Source: DASRQK01 sp964401685 (lineage in GTDB: Bacteria > Bacteroidota > Bacteroidia > Sphingobacteriales > Sphingobacteriaceae). Taken from it: a stretch of 64,000 nt of DNA. Positions 47,334 to 56,016 of this stretch are shown here, piece after piece. Under the pieces are notes generated by a model that was not told the origin of the DNA, searched no databases, and saw only the letters and a list, made by a program, of their open reading frames with translations. The DNA lies in NCBI GenBank assembly GCA_964401685.1, contig CAYNZH010000009.1:1-64000 (forward strand), written 5' to 3'. The position numbers and the translations under genes are program-made. How positions within the stretch are numbered: the first letter of the stretch is position 1; each line of letters opens with the position of its first letter.

Positions 47334-47358
47334 GAAGTAGGGACTGATTCCCTACTTC
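47334..47358. repeat. Perfect 10-bp hairpin after the DAACS gene
   Basis: GAAGTAGGGA and TCCCTACTTC flank a 5-nt loop between the convergent DAACS and DUF2795 genes. There is no T-run, so it may be a Rho-assisted or 3'-end-stabilising structure rather than a simple intrinsic terminator. Confidence 0.55.
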
Positions 47359-47374
47359 TCTACTCAAATAAATG

Positions 47375-47596
47375 CTAGTATTCGTCTTCATTGAAGAAGA
47401 AGTCATCCTTGGTAGGATAATCCGGCCAGATTTCTTCAATATTTTCATAAGGTTCCCCGTCGTCTTCAAGAGATTGAAGATTTTCGATTACCTCAACAGG
47501 AGCGCCTGAACGTATCGCATAATCGATAAGTTCATCTTTAGTGGCCGGCCACGGGGCATCTTCCAAATGCGAAGCTAATTCTAATGTCCAATACAT
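47375..47596 (-). CDS. DUF2795-domain protein
   Basis: The 73-residue acidic protein MYWTLELASHLEDAPWPATK..., with IEEIWPDYPTKDDFFFNEDEY at the end, is the well-conserved short DUF2795 family of Bacteroidota. I use the ATG at 47596; upstream codons add an unlike hydrophobic leader. On the minus strand a TATTTTTG box lies at 47628-47635. Function unknown. Confidence 0.88.
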   Translation of the reverse strand: MYWTLELASHLEDAPWPATKDELIDYAIRSGAPVEVIENLQSLEDDGEPYENIEEIWPDYPTKDDFFFNEDEY

Positions 47597-47746
47597 ATCC
47601 CAAAAAATTAAGTCGTTCAATTTTGCGCAAAAATATAACAAATTTTTTATCTTTTCGAAATAATTTTCAAAACATTTGGAATATTATTTTATTGAGAGGA
47701 TCTTTGGGTGACAATCGACTGTAAAACAGGAGTTTGTTTCGGGAAA

Positions 47747-48511
47747 TCATATTTTTTCAAAATCCGACCCTTTATCTTTTAAAGCTTCTAAACGAGGAGA
47801 AACCCGTTTTACGTCGTGATTGAGATAATCGTCTTCGATCAGTCCGTCCCTCATGCGGACGATCCGATGCGCGTGCATAGCGATGTCCTCTTCGTGGGTC
47901 ACTAAGATAATGGTGTTACCTTTGGAGTGTATTTCTTCGATGAGACCCATGATCTCAATGGAAGTCTTTGTGTCAAGGTTTCCGGTCGGTTCGTCTGCAA
48001 GAATGATAGATGGATCGTTGATAAGTGCCCGTGCGACCGCAACACGCTGTCTCTGTCCGCCTGAAAGTTCGTTTGGCTTATGATCTACACGGTTCCCTAA
48101 TCCGACGCTCTCCAGCACTTGCTGTGCTCTCTCAGTCCTTTTGGTTTTGTTCAGTCCTGCATACACCAACGGAAGGGCAACATTTTCCAGGGACGTCGAC
48201 CGAGGCAGTAGGTTAAAAGTCTGGAACACAAAGCCAATCTCCTTGTTTCGAATCCCGGCGAGCTCGTCGTCCGTCATTTCACTGACTTTGTTGCCGTTCA
48301 AGATATATTCCCCGCGTGTCGGAGTGTCCAAACATCCTAAAATGTTCATTAATGTGGATTTCCCGGAACCCGAAGGACCCATCAACGCCACAAACTCCCC
48401 TTTGAAAATGTTTAGAGTCACTGATTTGAGGGCATGGATGGTTTCAGATCCGATGACATATCTTCGTCCAATTTCTGTCAGCTTGATGAGGGGTTCCTGC
48501 GCCTGCGCCAT
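47747..48511 (-). CDS. LolD/MacB-type ABC transporter ATPase
   Basis: The 254-residue ATPase has Walker [26 protein letters not shown], signature LSGGQRQR, Walker B ILADEP and switch His VTHEED. This is the lipoprotein-release/MacB subgroup that works with FtsX-like permeases. No permease is adjacent in this window, so its partner is encoded elsewhere. The C-terminus extends about 25 residues beyond the core. Confidence 0.9.
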   Translation of the reverse strand: MAQAQEPLIKLTEIGRRYVIGSETIHALKSVTLNIFKGEFVALMGPSGSGKSTLMNILGCLDTPTRGEYILNGNKVSEMTDDELAGIRNKEIGFVFQTFNLLPRSTSLENVALPLVYAGLNKTKRTERAQQVLESVGLGNRVDHKPNELSGGQRQRVAVARALINDPSIILADEPTGNLDTKTSIEIMGLIEEIHSKGNTIILVTHEEDIAMHAHRIVRMRDGLIEDDYLNHDVKRVSPRLEALKDKGSDFEKI

Positions 48512-48569
48512 ATTTTGCTATTATCTTTTTACCTGTACTTTCTTTTTAGACGTGGCTGCGGGTTCATTG

Positions 48570-49319
48570 TTACAGGGAGTCCTTATTTATTTTCCAGTGC
48601 GCGTCTATGGTTTCAAAGGTCTGAGCCATAAGAGTGCCAAAATCCTTTTCTTCTAATTTTTCTGTCGGAATTGGCGGCAATACGTCTATGTAAACAGTGC
48701 CTGGTGTCGTGCCACGGGGGTTACCGTCGTCCCAGAATAATTCCCACGCATTTTGGATCACCACCGGGAGTATCGCTACTTTGGTTTCAATAGCCAATTT
48801 AAATGGTCCGGTTTTGAATGCTCCTAATTTTGGCGGAAATTGGTCGTCGATTCGTCCTTCTGGGAAGATTACGAGATTACGATTCTGAGATAGATGACTT
48901 TCGGCTTTTTTGAATGCACGATAGGCGGATATTTTGCTTTCTCTATTTATGGGAATGTCGATGGATCTAAAAAACAGCCCCGTGACCGGATTGCTCAGAA
49001 GTTCTGCTTTCCCCATATAGGAATGTGGGGCATCGCAAAGCGCTATCACCGCTGAAATATCCAGGTTTGATGTATGATTCGGGCAAATAATATAATTTTT
49101 ACTCCAGTCAACTTCGCTGTGAAATCGTACCTTAAAGGAGAAGCCGGCAACTCTCGCACTTCGTTTTGCAATCCACCTTCGGGCGTTGACCAGGCGTTGA
49201 TAATTCTTTTCCGGTTTTTTTGCCCAATAAATCAAAACCGGCCAGTAGGGAAGAAAAAAAAACAGGACAGCACCGAGGTAAAAATAGCGGTGTAATTTTT
49301 TTATTCTTCTAGATAGCAT
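48570..49319 (-). CDS. 1-acyl-sn-glycerol-3-phosphate acyltransferase (PlsC-like)
   Basis: The 249-residue protein has an N-terminal hydrophobic helix (YLGAVLFFFLPYWPVLIYWA) and the acyltransferase motifs NHTSNLD (H-x4-D) and FPEGRIDD. It forms phosphatidic acid from lysophosphatidic acid. The promoter directly upstream is the best-defined one among the housekeeping genes here. Confidence 0.9.
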   Translation of the reverse strand: MLSRRIKKLHRYFYLGAVLFFFLPYWPVLIYWAKKPEKNYQRLVNARRWIAKRSARVAGFSFKVRFHSEVDWSKNYIICPNHTSNLDISAVIALCDAPHSYMGKAELLSNPVTGLFFRSIDIPINRESKISAYRAFKKAESHLSQNRNLVIFPEGRIDDQFPPKLGAFKTGPFKLAIETKVAILPVVIQNAWELFWDDGNPRGTTPGTVYIDVLPPIPTEKLEEKDFGTLMAQTFETIDAHWKINKDSL

Positions 49320-49355
49320 GAGGCAAAGTTATATCTTTGAGGCAGAAGGTGCAAA
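49320..49355 (-). promoter_or_regulatory. plsC promoter: TTTG-20 bp-TAACTTTG, leaderless
   Basis: On the minus strand the -33 TTTG is at 49352-49355, then 20 bp, then -7 TAACTTTG at 49324-49331, then 4 nt (CCTC) and the ATG. Both elements and their spacing match the Bacteroidota consensus, and the start codon lies where transcription should begin. Confidence 0.65.
49332..49339 (+). promoter_or_regulatory. -7 box TATCTTTG for the tatD gene, abutting the plsC -7 box
   Basis: TATCTTTG at 49332-49339 directly adjoins the minus-strand plsC -7 box. The two together read CAAAGTTATATCTTTG, so the divergent promoters overlap and may compete. The ATG of the TatD gene is 24 nt downstream. Confidence 0.5.
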
Positions 49356-49363
49356 TCAAAGAT

Positions 49364-50023
49364 ATGATTCCTTATCTCGATATTCATACCCATCATACAA
49401 AACATGATCCTGGCGTCCGGGCTATCTACAATTGGATTCCGCAGAGGGATAGCTCATATCCTGTTGATGCTTTTGGCGTTTCTCTTGGGATTCATCCGCA
49501 CTATATTTCTGCTGAACACTGGGAGAGGGACTTATACTTTATCGACCAGTCCTTAAAGCATTCTCGATTTAAGTTGATAGGCGAGTGTGGACTCGATCGC
49601 CTGACGGGCCCCTCGCTTTCCTTGCAGCAGGAGGTCTTCAGACGACAGCTCGATCTGGCCGACAAACATCGCAAGCCGGTCTTGATTCATTGCGTACGTG
49701 CGTTCGATGAACTGCTTTCCTGCACCCGCCCATTTCTGGGGAAGGTTCCATTAATCATTCACGGGTATTCAAAATCTTTGGAGTTGGCCAGGGAACTCTC
49801 AAGGAAGGGATTCCTGCTTTCCTTTGGTCAATCATTGGTCAAAAATCATCCTGGGGCCAATGCTTATCTCGCAGAAACAAATAGTAATTTTTTTCTCGAA
49901 TCAGATGAAAGCTCTCAGCCTATTGAAGAAATTTATGAGACGGCAGCTTTTTTACGTAAAATCTCGGTGGATCAGCTGAAAGATGTTATTTTTGCGCACT
50001 GGAAAAATATCAATCTTCTTTAA
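49364..50023 (+). CDS. TatD-family metal-dependent hydrolase
   Basis: The 219-residue protein has the amidohydrolase TIM-barrel residues of the family: DIHTHHTK (HxH), GECGLDRLTGP, VLIHCVRAFDELL, IIHGYSKS and FLESDES. TatD proteins are 3'-5' exonucleases/DNases and D-aminoacyl-related hydrolases. At 219 residues it is a compact member. The start at the ATG at 49364 puts the HxH motif at the expected distance. It is followed without a gap by tcdA. Confidence 0.85.
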   Translation: MIPYLDIHTHHTKHDPGVRAIYNWIPQRDSSYPVDAFGVSLGIHPHYISAEHWERDLYFIDQSLKHSRFKLIGECGLDRLTGPSLSLQQEVFRRQLDLADKHRKPVLIHCVRAFDELLSCTRPFLGKVPLIIHGYSKSLELARELSRKGFLLSFGQSLVKNHPGANAYLAETNSNFFLESDESSQPIEEIYETAAFLRKISVDQLKDVIFAHWKNINLL

Positions 50024-50836
50024 ATGGAAAATTTGGACTGGTTGTCTCGGTCGGCACTTTTGGTGGGCGACGCCGGAATTGAAACGCTGCAAAATAAGCA
50101 CGTGCTGGTTGTAGGATTGGGGGGCGTAGGTTCCTTTGCTGCGGAATTTATTTGTAGGGCGGGCGTTGGCGAAATGACCATTGTGGACGGCGATGTTGTC
50201 GATCCCAGCAATAGAAATCGGCAGCTTCCTGCGCTGGCCACAAACCACGGGGAGAGCAAGGCTACGATCATGGCTGAAAGGCTAAAAGCGATAAATCCCG
50301 CACTGAAGTTGCATGTGGTTCAGGAATTCTTGAGTCCAGAAAGATGCAGGGAGCTGCTTGAAACACGCTTTGATCACATTGCAGACTGTATTGATAGTGT
50401 TACACCAAAGTTGACCCTACTATCGGCAGCGGTTGCTGCACAGATTCCCGTGGTCAGTTCCATGGGGGCTGGGGGCAAGATGGATCCTACAAAATTGAGG
50501 GTAGCTTGGTTGCCTGAAACATATCAGTGTGTGTTTGCTTTCTATTTGAGGAAGAGGCTCAAAAAGATGACAGATTTCCACCAGGTTAAAGCCGTGTTTT
50601 CCATTGAGGAAGTACAACGGGACTCCCTGGTCCTGACGGACGGAACCAACTTTAAAAGATCAGCCTATGGGACAATATCGTACCTGCCGGCTGCGTTTGG
50701 TGGTGTTTGCGCATCGGTGGTCATCCGGGAGTTGCTCGGCTTAAACGTAGAACTGGTCAAGCGTCCCGCCGGAATCAAGGTGAAAAAATCCCCTGCCCCT
50801 TCCACGAAAAGAGCAGGAGAGTTGTCTTTAGTTTAA
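50024..50836 (+). CDS. tcdA: tRNA threonylcarbamoyladenosine dehydratase (TcdA/CsdL)
   Basis: The 270-residue ThiF/E1-like protein has VVGLGGVGSFAAEFICRAGVG (nucleotide binding), DGDVVDPSNRNRQL, DCIDSVTPKL and SMGAGGKMDPTKL. It dehydrates t6A to cyclic t6A in tRNAs with ANN anticodons. The typical 3' part GTISYLPAAFGGVCASVVIREL is present. The stop overlaps the convergent M20 gene by 9 bp. Confidence 0.92.
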   Translation: MENLDWLSRSALLVGDAGIETLQNKHVLVVGLGGVGSFAAEFICRAGVGEMTIVDGDVVDPSNRNRQLPALATNHGESKATIMAERLKAINPALKLHVVQEFLSPERCRELLETRFDHIADCIDSVTPKLTLLSAAVAAQIPVVSSMGAGGKMDPTKLRVAWLPETYQCVFAFYLRKRLKKMTDFHQVKAVFSIEEVQRDSLVLTDGTNFKRSAYGTISYLPAAFGGVCASVVIRELLGLNVELVKRPAGIKVKKSPAPSTKRAGELSLV

Positions 50837-52195
50837 TTCTGCAAAATACTTGTGAAACAAAGGTATCGTTTCGATTCCCTTGAGGTAGTTTGCTATATCA
50901 TACTTTTCATTTGGCGAATGCAGGTTGTCGCTGTCCAGTCCAAAGCCGAGGAGAACGGTCTTGAGACCGAGTTCCTTTTCGAAAAGTGCTACAATCGGAA
51001 TGCTTCCTCCTCCCCTTGTGGGAATGGGTTTCTTTCCAAATGATGCTTCCATGGCTTTTTCAGCGGCTTTGTAGGCAGCGCTGTCTGTGGGTGTTACGAC
51101 CGGCTCGCCACCGTGATGCGGTTTTACCAGAACTTCTACGCCTTTTGGAGCGATCCGCTTGAAATGATCGCTGAACAACTTCGTGATTTCCTCAGAAGAT
51201 TGATTTGGAACAAGCCGCATTGATATTTTGGCAAAAGCCTTAGACGGTAAAACAGTTTTTGCTCCTTCACCGATGTAGCCGCCCCAAATGCCATTGACTT
51301 CCAAGGTGGGACGTATTCCAGTCCTTTCTATTGTGGTATAGCCTTTTTCTCCCCACAGACCATCCACGCCCAGGTCTTTTTTATATTCCTCCTCGTCATA
51401 TGGTGCTTTATTCAAAGCGATACGCTCCTCTTCGGTCAATTCTTGAACATTGTCATAGAAACCCGGAATAGTTATGTGGTTATTGTCGTCGTGCAAGGAG
51501 GCAATCATTTTGGCAAGAATTGTTGCCGGATTGGCTACTGCTCCACCATATACTCCCGAGTGCAAATCCCTGTTTGGCCCCGTCACTTCGACCTCTATAT
51601 AGGACAATCCTCTCAATCCCGTTTCCAGAGACGGTGTTTCCAGGCTGATCATCGAAGTATCCGAAATAAGCACAACGTCCGCTGCTAATTTTTCCTTATT
51701 GGATTTAATAAATTTGCCGAGATTCTCTGAACCGACTTCTTCCTCGCCTTCAATCATGAACTTTAGATTGGTGGGTAGTTCGCCCAACTTTTCCATCAGT
51801 TCGAAGGCCTTCACGTGCATATAGAATTGCCCTTTGTCGTCGCATGCGCCACGAGCGTAGATTTTCCCATCCCGGACCGTTGGTTCAAAGGGGGGAGTTT
51901 CCCATAGTTCCAGGGGATCCGGTGGTTGTACGTCATAATGACCATAAACCAAAACAGTCGGTTTGTTAGGATCTGTGATTTTCTCACCATACACAATCGG
52001 ATGGCCTCCCGTCGGACAGATTTCAACATTGTCGGCACCGGCGTCTCTCAGTTTTTGAGCAACAAATTCTGCAGTATTACTAACGTCGTCCTTGTATTTT
52101 GGGTCAGCGCTGACAGAAGGGAATCTTAGCAACTCAAATAGTTCACTCAGGAAGCGATCTTTATGATTTCCGACATATTCTTTGATTTTTTGCAT
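50828..52195 (-). CDS. M20-family dipeptidase
   Basis: The 455-residue zinc peptidase has YGHYDVQPPDPLELWETPPF (metal His and Asp), YARGACDDKGQF, MIEGEEEVGSENL (catalytic Glu pair) and a late GGGSIPIV, followed by the final His region GLDSDNLHSPNEKYDI. This is the carnosinase/CNDP-like group that removes N-terminal residues from di- and tripeptides. It is cytosolic, as no signal peptide is seen. Confidence 0.92.
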   Translation of the reverse strand: MQKIKEYVGNHKDRFLSELFELLRFPSVSADPKYKDDVSNTAEFVAQKLRDAGADNVEICPTGGHPIVYGEKITDPNKPTVLVYGHYDVQPPDPLELWETPPFEPTVRDGKIYARGACDDKGQFYMHVKAFELMEKLGELPTNLKFMIEGEEEVGSENLGKFIKSNKEKLAADVVLISDTSMISLETPSLETGLRGLSYIEVEVTGPNRDLHSGVYGGAVANPATILAKMIASLHDDNNHITIPGFYDNVQELTEEERIALNKAPYDEEEYKKDLGVDGLWGEKGYTTIERTGIRPTLEVNGIWGGYIGEGAKTVLPSKAFAKISMRLVPNQSSEEITKLFSDHFKRIAPKGVEVLVKPHHGGEPVVTPTDSAAYKAAEKAMEASFGKKPIPTRGGGSIPIVALFEKELGLKTVLLGFGLDSDNLHSPNEKYDIANYLKGIETIPLFHKYFAELN

Positions 52196-52224
52196 ATTTC
52201 TTTAAAATTATTCCGTGAATAGTG

Positions 52225-52232
52225 CAAATCTA
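52225..52232 (-). promoter_or_regulatory. -7 box TAGATTTG upstream of the M20 dipeptidase gene
   Basis: The box lies 29 nt before the ATG on the minus strand. The 190-bp gap (52196-52385) also holds a plus-strand TAATTTTG at 52267-52274. An imperfect inverted repeat around TTAATTTTG/CAAAAGTTAA lies at about 52265-52290. Confidence 0.4.
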
Positions 52233-52376
52233 ATGAAAACTCAACTGAAATCCAACCCACAAATGTTAATTTTGCATGTTCAAAAGTTAACTTTAATAAT
52301 TGTTTGTTTAATTTAAAATTAATTGTTTCCTTTGTAATAGCGGATCCAAGTTGGTACATATTATTAATTAAGAAAT

Positions 52377-52382
52377 GGAGGG
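52377..52382 (+). promoter_or_regulatory. Shine-Dalgarno GGAGGG for the small secreted peptide
   Basis: GGAGGG sits 3 nt before the ATG at 52386. Such strong ribosome-binding sites are rare in this window and suggest high translation of the small secreted protein. Confidence 0.5.
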
Positions 52383-52385
52383 TTT

Positions 52386-52706
52386 ATGAGAAGGAGATTT
52401 TTGATGAGTGGGAGCGGAGTGTTTATGCTGATTATTGCATTTATTTTTAATTTATCATTTACAAAGGAATCGCAAGCCAAGGCGTACGAATTTTGGGGTA
52501 CTGCTGCGACGATCAGGTGTGTAATGACCATGCCAAAAAATTATCAAGGTGATTTGGTTGTATCGTACAATGGTGCGGCGGTTGTTGGAAAGGCAACAGT
52601 GAAAGCAGATCTGCAGACGATGCTAGGCACTGAGACAACTTGCAATGGCTTCCGGATGACTGCATGTGGGGGAACTAATTGTGTTCCAAACGAGGTGAAT
52701 TACTGA
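52386..52706 (+). CDS. Small secreted Cys-containing protein, NVEALA-like position
   Basis: The 106-residue protein has an Arg-rich start, a signal helix (GVFMLIIAFIFNLSF) and a mature part with four cysteines (about 45, 86, 94, 99), the last three clustered in TTCNGFRMTACGGTNCV. The small size and location just before a 6-bladed beta-propeller gene resemble the NVEALA-type peptides of Bacteroidota, but I do not see the NVEALA motif itself. Function unknown. Confidence 0.65.
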   Translation: MRRRFLMSGSGVFMLIIAFIFNLSFTKESQAKAYEFWGTAATIRCVMTMPKNYQGDLVVSYNGAAVVGKATVKADLQTMLGTETTCNGFRMTACGGTNCVPNEVNY

Positions 52707-52739
52707 GTTTATCAGGTGATTGGTAGTTTCATAATTTGA

Positions 52740-54011
52740 ATGACGGAGAAGATGTCGGGAGTTCTGGAAAGGATAGTATGTAATTTAGCTTGGTTTTCGA
52801 TTGTTGTGCTTCAGTCTTGCATTGGGGATCCGCAGGCGGACTGGGAGGATAGGGATGACTTGGATATCAGAAGCACGTCAGCGCTTTACAACGGAGATTC
52901 GGAGCCATATATTATAGACTTTATTGGAACGGATGAAAATTCCGGATTCTCGACATCTTCTTTTATTTCCGATGATTATAGACTGATTCCGCTGGAGACC
53001 CGCGATGATAATCTGATCGGCCGTATTGATAAGGCCGTGTTCACGGACGGAAAAATCTACGTGCTAGACAGGAATATTGCTAAACAGTTGTTTTGCTTTG
53101 ATAGCACGGGCGTTTTTTTGCACAGGGTGGGAGCCCGAGGACGGGGGCCAGGTGAGTACGACGATCCCAAGGACTTTGATGTCGTTGATGGAAAGATATA
53201 CCTCATGGATAGACAGAGTCGCGTCTTTATTTATGATCTCAACGCGGATTTAATAAAGGTTATCAAATTGCCTTTTCTGTCGACGCAGGTGGCCGCGATG
53301 AGTGATTCTAGTTTGTTTGTGTACTCACATGAGAGGGAGGGGCCGTATTACACGTATCTTAGGCAGTTGAATCCAAATCTAACGATGATCTCTCAGGATT
53401 TCGAAATTCCTTCTGAACTGGTTTCGATGTACGGTATTCAGCAGGCCTTTTCAAAGAATGGCGATCAGCTTTTGTTCTCGAAGTTCTTGTCAGACACCCT
53501 CTTTTCTGTGTCTGCGGGAGAAATTCGACCGAAATTTGTGATTCGTCACAGCTATGGGACGCCCGAAATCGACTGGTTCGATAAATCAGCGATCGATGCT
53601 TATCAGAATTCGGTCGGGGGACTCTTCCATCTAGGGTACGGAGAATTCGGGAATATCCTGCTGTTTTTCGTGGAAAAAGACAATTCCATACTTACTGGCT
53701 TGTATGATACCGAAAATCAAATACTGACGAAATATAGCGGTTTTTCGGAAGATATGTTTCTGCTCGGGCTGAGTAATTATTTTCCAGTGGGCTTTATGGG
53801 GGAAAAGATGCTATTCCATTTCGACAGTGGAGTTTTTATCCAGAGTTTTTCCCGTCTCTTGGAAAGATACAAAGATCAACCCGAGGTCGTCAGCGATCTC
53901 AACAATCTATTCGCGAAGGTGCACCGACAATTGCCAGATGCCAGCGCGAATTCGAATCCCGCTATTTTGGTCGCACGTCTAAATCCAAATGCTATTAATG
54001 ATGAAAAATAA
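52740..54011 (+). CDS. 6-bladed beta-propeller lipoprotein
   Basis: The 423-residue protein has a lipobox (IVVLQSC, Cys at about 27) and then a propeller-type body. Blade strands are visible: DYRLIPLETRDDNLIGRID, KIYVLDRN, FLHRVGARGRGPGEYDDPKDF and KIYLMDRQSRVFIYD. This is the BF3386-like/6-bladed propeller family common in Bacteroidota, often beside NVEALA peptides. It should lie on the outer surface or periplasm. The ATG at 52740 or a second one at 52752 could start it. Confidence 0.8.
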   Translation: MTEKMSGVLERIVCNLAWFSIVVLQSCIGDPQADWEDRDDLDIRSTSALYNGDSEPYIIDFIGTDENSGFSTSSFISDDYRLIPLETRDDNLIGRIDKAVFTDGKIYVLDRNIAKQLFCFDSTGVFLHRVGARGRGPGEYDDPKDFDVVDGKIYLMDRQSRVFIYDLNADLIKVIKLPFLSTQVAAMSDSSLFVYSHEREGPYYTYLRQLNPNLTMISQDFEIPSELVSMYGIQQAFSKNGDQLLFSKFLSDTLFSVSAGEIRPKFVIRHSYGTPEIDWFDKSAIDAYQNSVGGLFHLGYGEFGNILLFFVEKDNSILTGLYDTENQILTKYSGFSEDMFLLGLSNYFPVGFMGEKMLFHFDSGVFIQSFSRLLERYKDQPEVVSDLNNLFAKVHRQLPDASANSNPAILVARLNPNAINDEK

Positions 54012-54594
54012 GATTGTATTTGTTGCCTATTGTTTATTGGGCCATATGCTAATGGCTTGCGAGGAAGAATCTGCTTCTTCGCCCTTTGCTCCGAAAGAAT
54101 TTGTTTTGTCGGCAGCATTAGAAGGGGAAATTGAGTCATTTTTACGGGCGGAATCTGTACCAGTGGATGGCGAAATTCAGGTTCTGGATTTGAGTGATGG
54201 CCGCTGGTCGAGGCTAATGGAGGTGTTTACCCGTGATAAACCTAATAATAAACTATACTTCTATTTTGATAATCTCCATTGTAATGAATGTATAGAACGG
54301 GAGATTCTATATATGAAGGAGTATTATTCGAGTGAGCAGGTTGCTCTATTAATCAGACACCCTTCTCGAAGTGAGGCACAAGCTTTTTTGGCCATAAATG
54401 AGTTGCCCTATCAAGTTTATCTGTTGCGGCCGGATGAACATTTTTCCGAGAGCCTTGCAATGCTTAGCCGTCCGGCGTATTTTAGGATCCGGGAAGGGGT
54501 AACACTGAAAAATCTTTTCAGTCCAAAATATTCCTATCCCGAATTGTCGATTCGATTCCACACGAATATGAAGGCATTGTTGGATGATGACTAA
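54001..54594 (+). CDS. Lipoprotein with thioredoxin-like CxxC segment
   Basis: The 197-residue protein has a lipobox (LMAC, Cys at about 20). After an Asp-rich region it has KLYFYFDNLHCNECIEREI, an NLHCNEC segment like a thioredoxin-fold CxxC, then ALLIRHPSR and YQVYLLRPDEHFSESL. I use the ATG at 54001 (54,001-54,003), which overlaps the propeller stop codon region by 11 bp, so they are co-translated. Similar propeller/lipoprotein pairs exist, but the role is unknown. Confidence 0.7.
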   Translation: MKNKIVFVAYCLLGHMLMACEEESASSPFAPKEFVLSAALEGEIESFLRAESVPVDGEIQVLDLSDGRWSRLMEVFTRDKPNNKLYFYFDNLHCNECIEREILYMKEYYSSEQVALLIRHPSRSEAQAFLAINELPYQVYLLRPDEHFSESLAMLSRPAYFRIREGVTLKNLFSPKYSYPELSIRFHTNMKALLDDD

Positions 54595-54598
54595 GTCA

Positions 54599-55606
54599 CT
54601 ATTTCAGACTCTTGATATCTTTCCGCAATTGCTTGAAAAAGGCTTCTTCAGAGTTTGCAATATCCATCAATTGGTCTGAGAGTTGATCATAGAGCTGCTC
54701 ACCCGAGGTGCGATTTTTATAGACCCGGGAGATTTGAAGGGCAAAATCCCGCCATCTGTCGCCGATAGCGGTTAATTCGGCCGCACGATCTTTCAATACC
54801 CGATGGTCGAGAATGTCGGCAGATTCGGATAGGAAAGCTGCATAGATATAGCGGAAGCCACCACCGCCAGTTCCGATTTCTTCTTGCATTCGAACAAGTT
54901 GCCCGAGATAGTGATTGGTTTTTTTAACGCCGATTTTTTTTGGCCATTTTTTAATGTTTTTCGCGACCCAACGCATGGCCTTTACGCCGATAATGGGGAC
55001 GGGAGCGAGCATATCGTTACAAGTGCGATTTATGCCCTTGATGATCGCACCGGATAGGTCATAATTTGGATTGATCTTTTCTATAAAGTAAAGGTGGCCC
55101 CGGGGAGCAAGTGCTCCTTTTGCGAATCGGACTTTTTCAAGCTGATTTTGATCGAGCTGAGTGACTGTTTCCATCACCGGATCGCTGATCAGGTATTCCG
55201 AACCCTGCTTGCCATAGACTACCAAATTGTGTGCGTTGAAGTGGAACCTGTAGTCATCTGGAAAGTAACTCAAATTGAATACACCAACTTGCAGTCCGAC
55301 GGGTTTTCCTTCTCTTATTTTCTGATCAAGCGCCTCCAAGGCTTGGTCTTTATTTTTAAAACGTTGATGTCTAGCTGTGAAACCCAGCAGCTTAGAGGTT
55401 CGCTTAAAGATGAGGCCTGGCATTGGCCTGTAACTAAAGGCTGGGGCAAAATTTACCTTGATGAATGGTAGATAAGCAAAGAACAATCCCGAGCCTATAC
55501 CGAACACGAGAGGTTCCGACAAGGTCAATCCGTTATGGTTTAGCAAGTTTACCACGACACCATTTTCACAGTGGGCTGATTGCTGATGCGTAAAGTTTAT
55601 TTTCAT
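54599..55606 (-). CDS. BtrH-like acyl/peptide transferase, pigment locus B
   Basis: The 335-residue protein resembles BtrH, an acyltransferase of butirosin synthesis with a papain-like N-terminal domain. The candidate triad is Cys 13 (SAHCENG), His 126 (FHFNAHNLVV) and Asp 142 (YLISDPVME). The helical C-terminal half has no recognised motif. BtrH-domain proteins are regular members of flexirubin-type clusters. It might join the polyene acid to the dialkylresorcinol, but that is inference. It is the last gene of the locus B minus-strand run. Confidence 0.8.
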   Translation of the reverse strand: MKINFTHQQSAHCENGVVVNLLNHNGLTLSEPLVFGIGSGLFFAYLPFIKVNFAPAFSYRPMPGLIFKRTSKLLGFTARHQRFKNKDQALEALDQKIREGKPVGLQVGVFNLSYFPDDYRFHFNAHNLVVYGKQGSEYLISDPVMETVTQLDQNQLEKVRFAKGALAPRGHLYFIEKINPNYDLSGAIIKGINRTCNDMLAPVPIIGVKAMRWVAKNIKKWPKKIGVKKTNHYLGQLVRMQEEIGTGGGGFRYIYAAFLSESADILDHRVLKDRAAELTAIGDRWRDFALQISRVYKNRTSGEQLYDQLSDQLMDIANSEEAFFKQLRKDIKSLK

Positions 55607-55613
55607 CTTAAGG

Positions 55614-56015
55614 CTATTCGAAGGGATGTTGTAGTTGACTCAGCGAAATTTGAAAAACTTCAGCATATTTTGCGAGGGTTTTTGCACTGAGATTTTTGAA
55701 AGATTTGGGTTTGAGGTGTCGTTTTACAAAAAACCTGTGGATACCAACGTAGCTAGAAAGCACAGGAACATCCATTCGGTTGAGTTCCATAAAGTAATGA
55801 ATGGGGCTGGCCTTCCCTTCCAAGAATAAGTTTTTGGCCTCTTGAACACGTTCATCGATTATTTTGAGCGATTCCTGCAGAACGACGGTTTTTACTTCCC
55901 AACCTGAACTGGGGACGGTCACAAATTTACCATCATCGTCCACGGCGTAGCAAAGCTCTTGCATGTTTTTGGTCGATAGACTTCCCGAGTCCTGTGGTAC
56001 TTGATCTTCTTTCAT
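55614..56015 (-). CDS. Small conserved protein of pigment locus B
   Basis: The 133-residue protein has no signal or membrane helix. Features are MQELCYAVDDDGKFVTVPSSGWEVK near the N-terminus and a basic C-terminal half with FFVKRHLKPKSFKNLSAKTL that looks helical. The stop-to-start spacing is 7 bp to the BtrH-like gene and 1 bp from the hot-dog gene. No function recognised; a conserved helper of the locus is likely. Confidence 0.7.
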   Translation of the reverse strand: MKEDQVPQDSGSLSTKNMQELCYAVDDDGKFVTVPSSGWEVKTVVLQESLKIIDERVQEAKNLFLEGKASPIHYFMELNRMDVPVLSSYVGIHRFFVKRHLKPKSFKNLSAKTLAKYAEVFQISLSQLQHPFE

Positions 56016-56016
56016 T

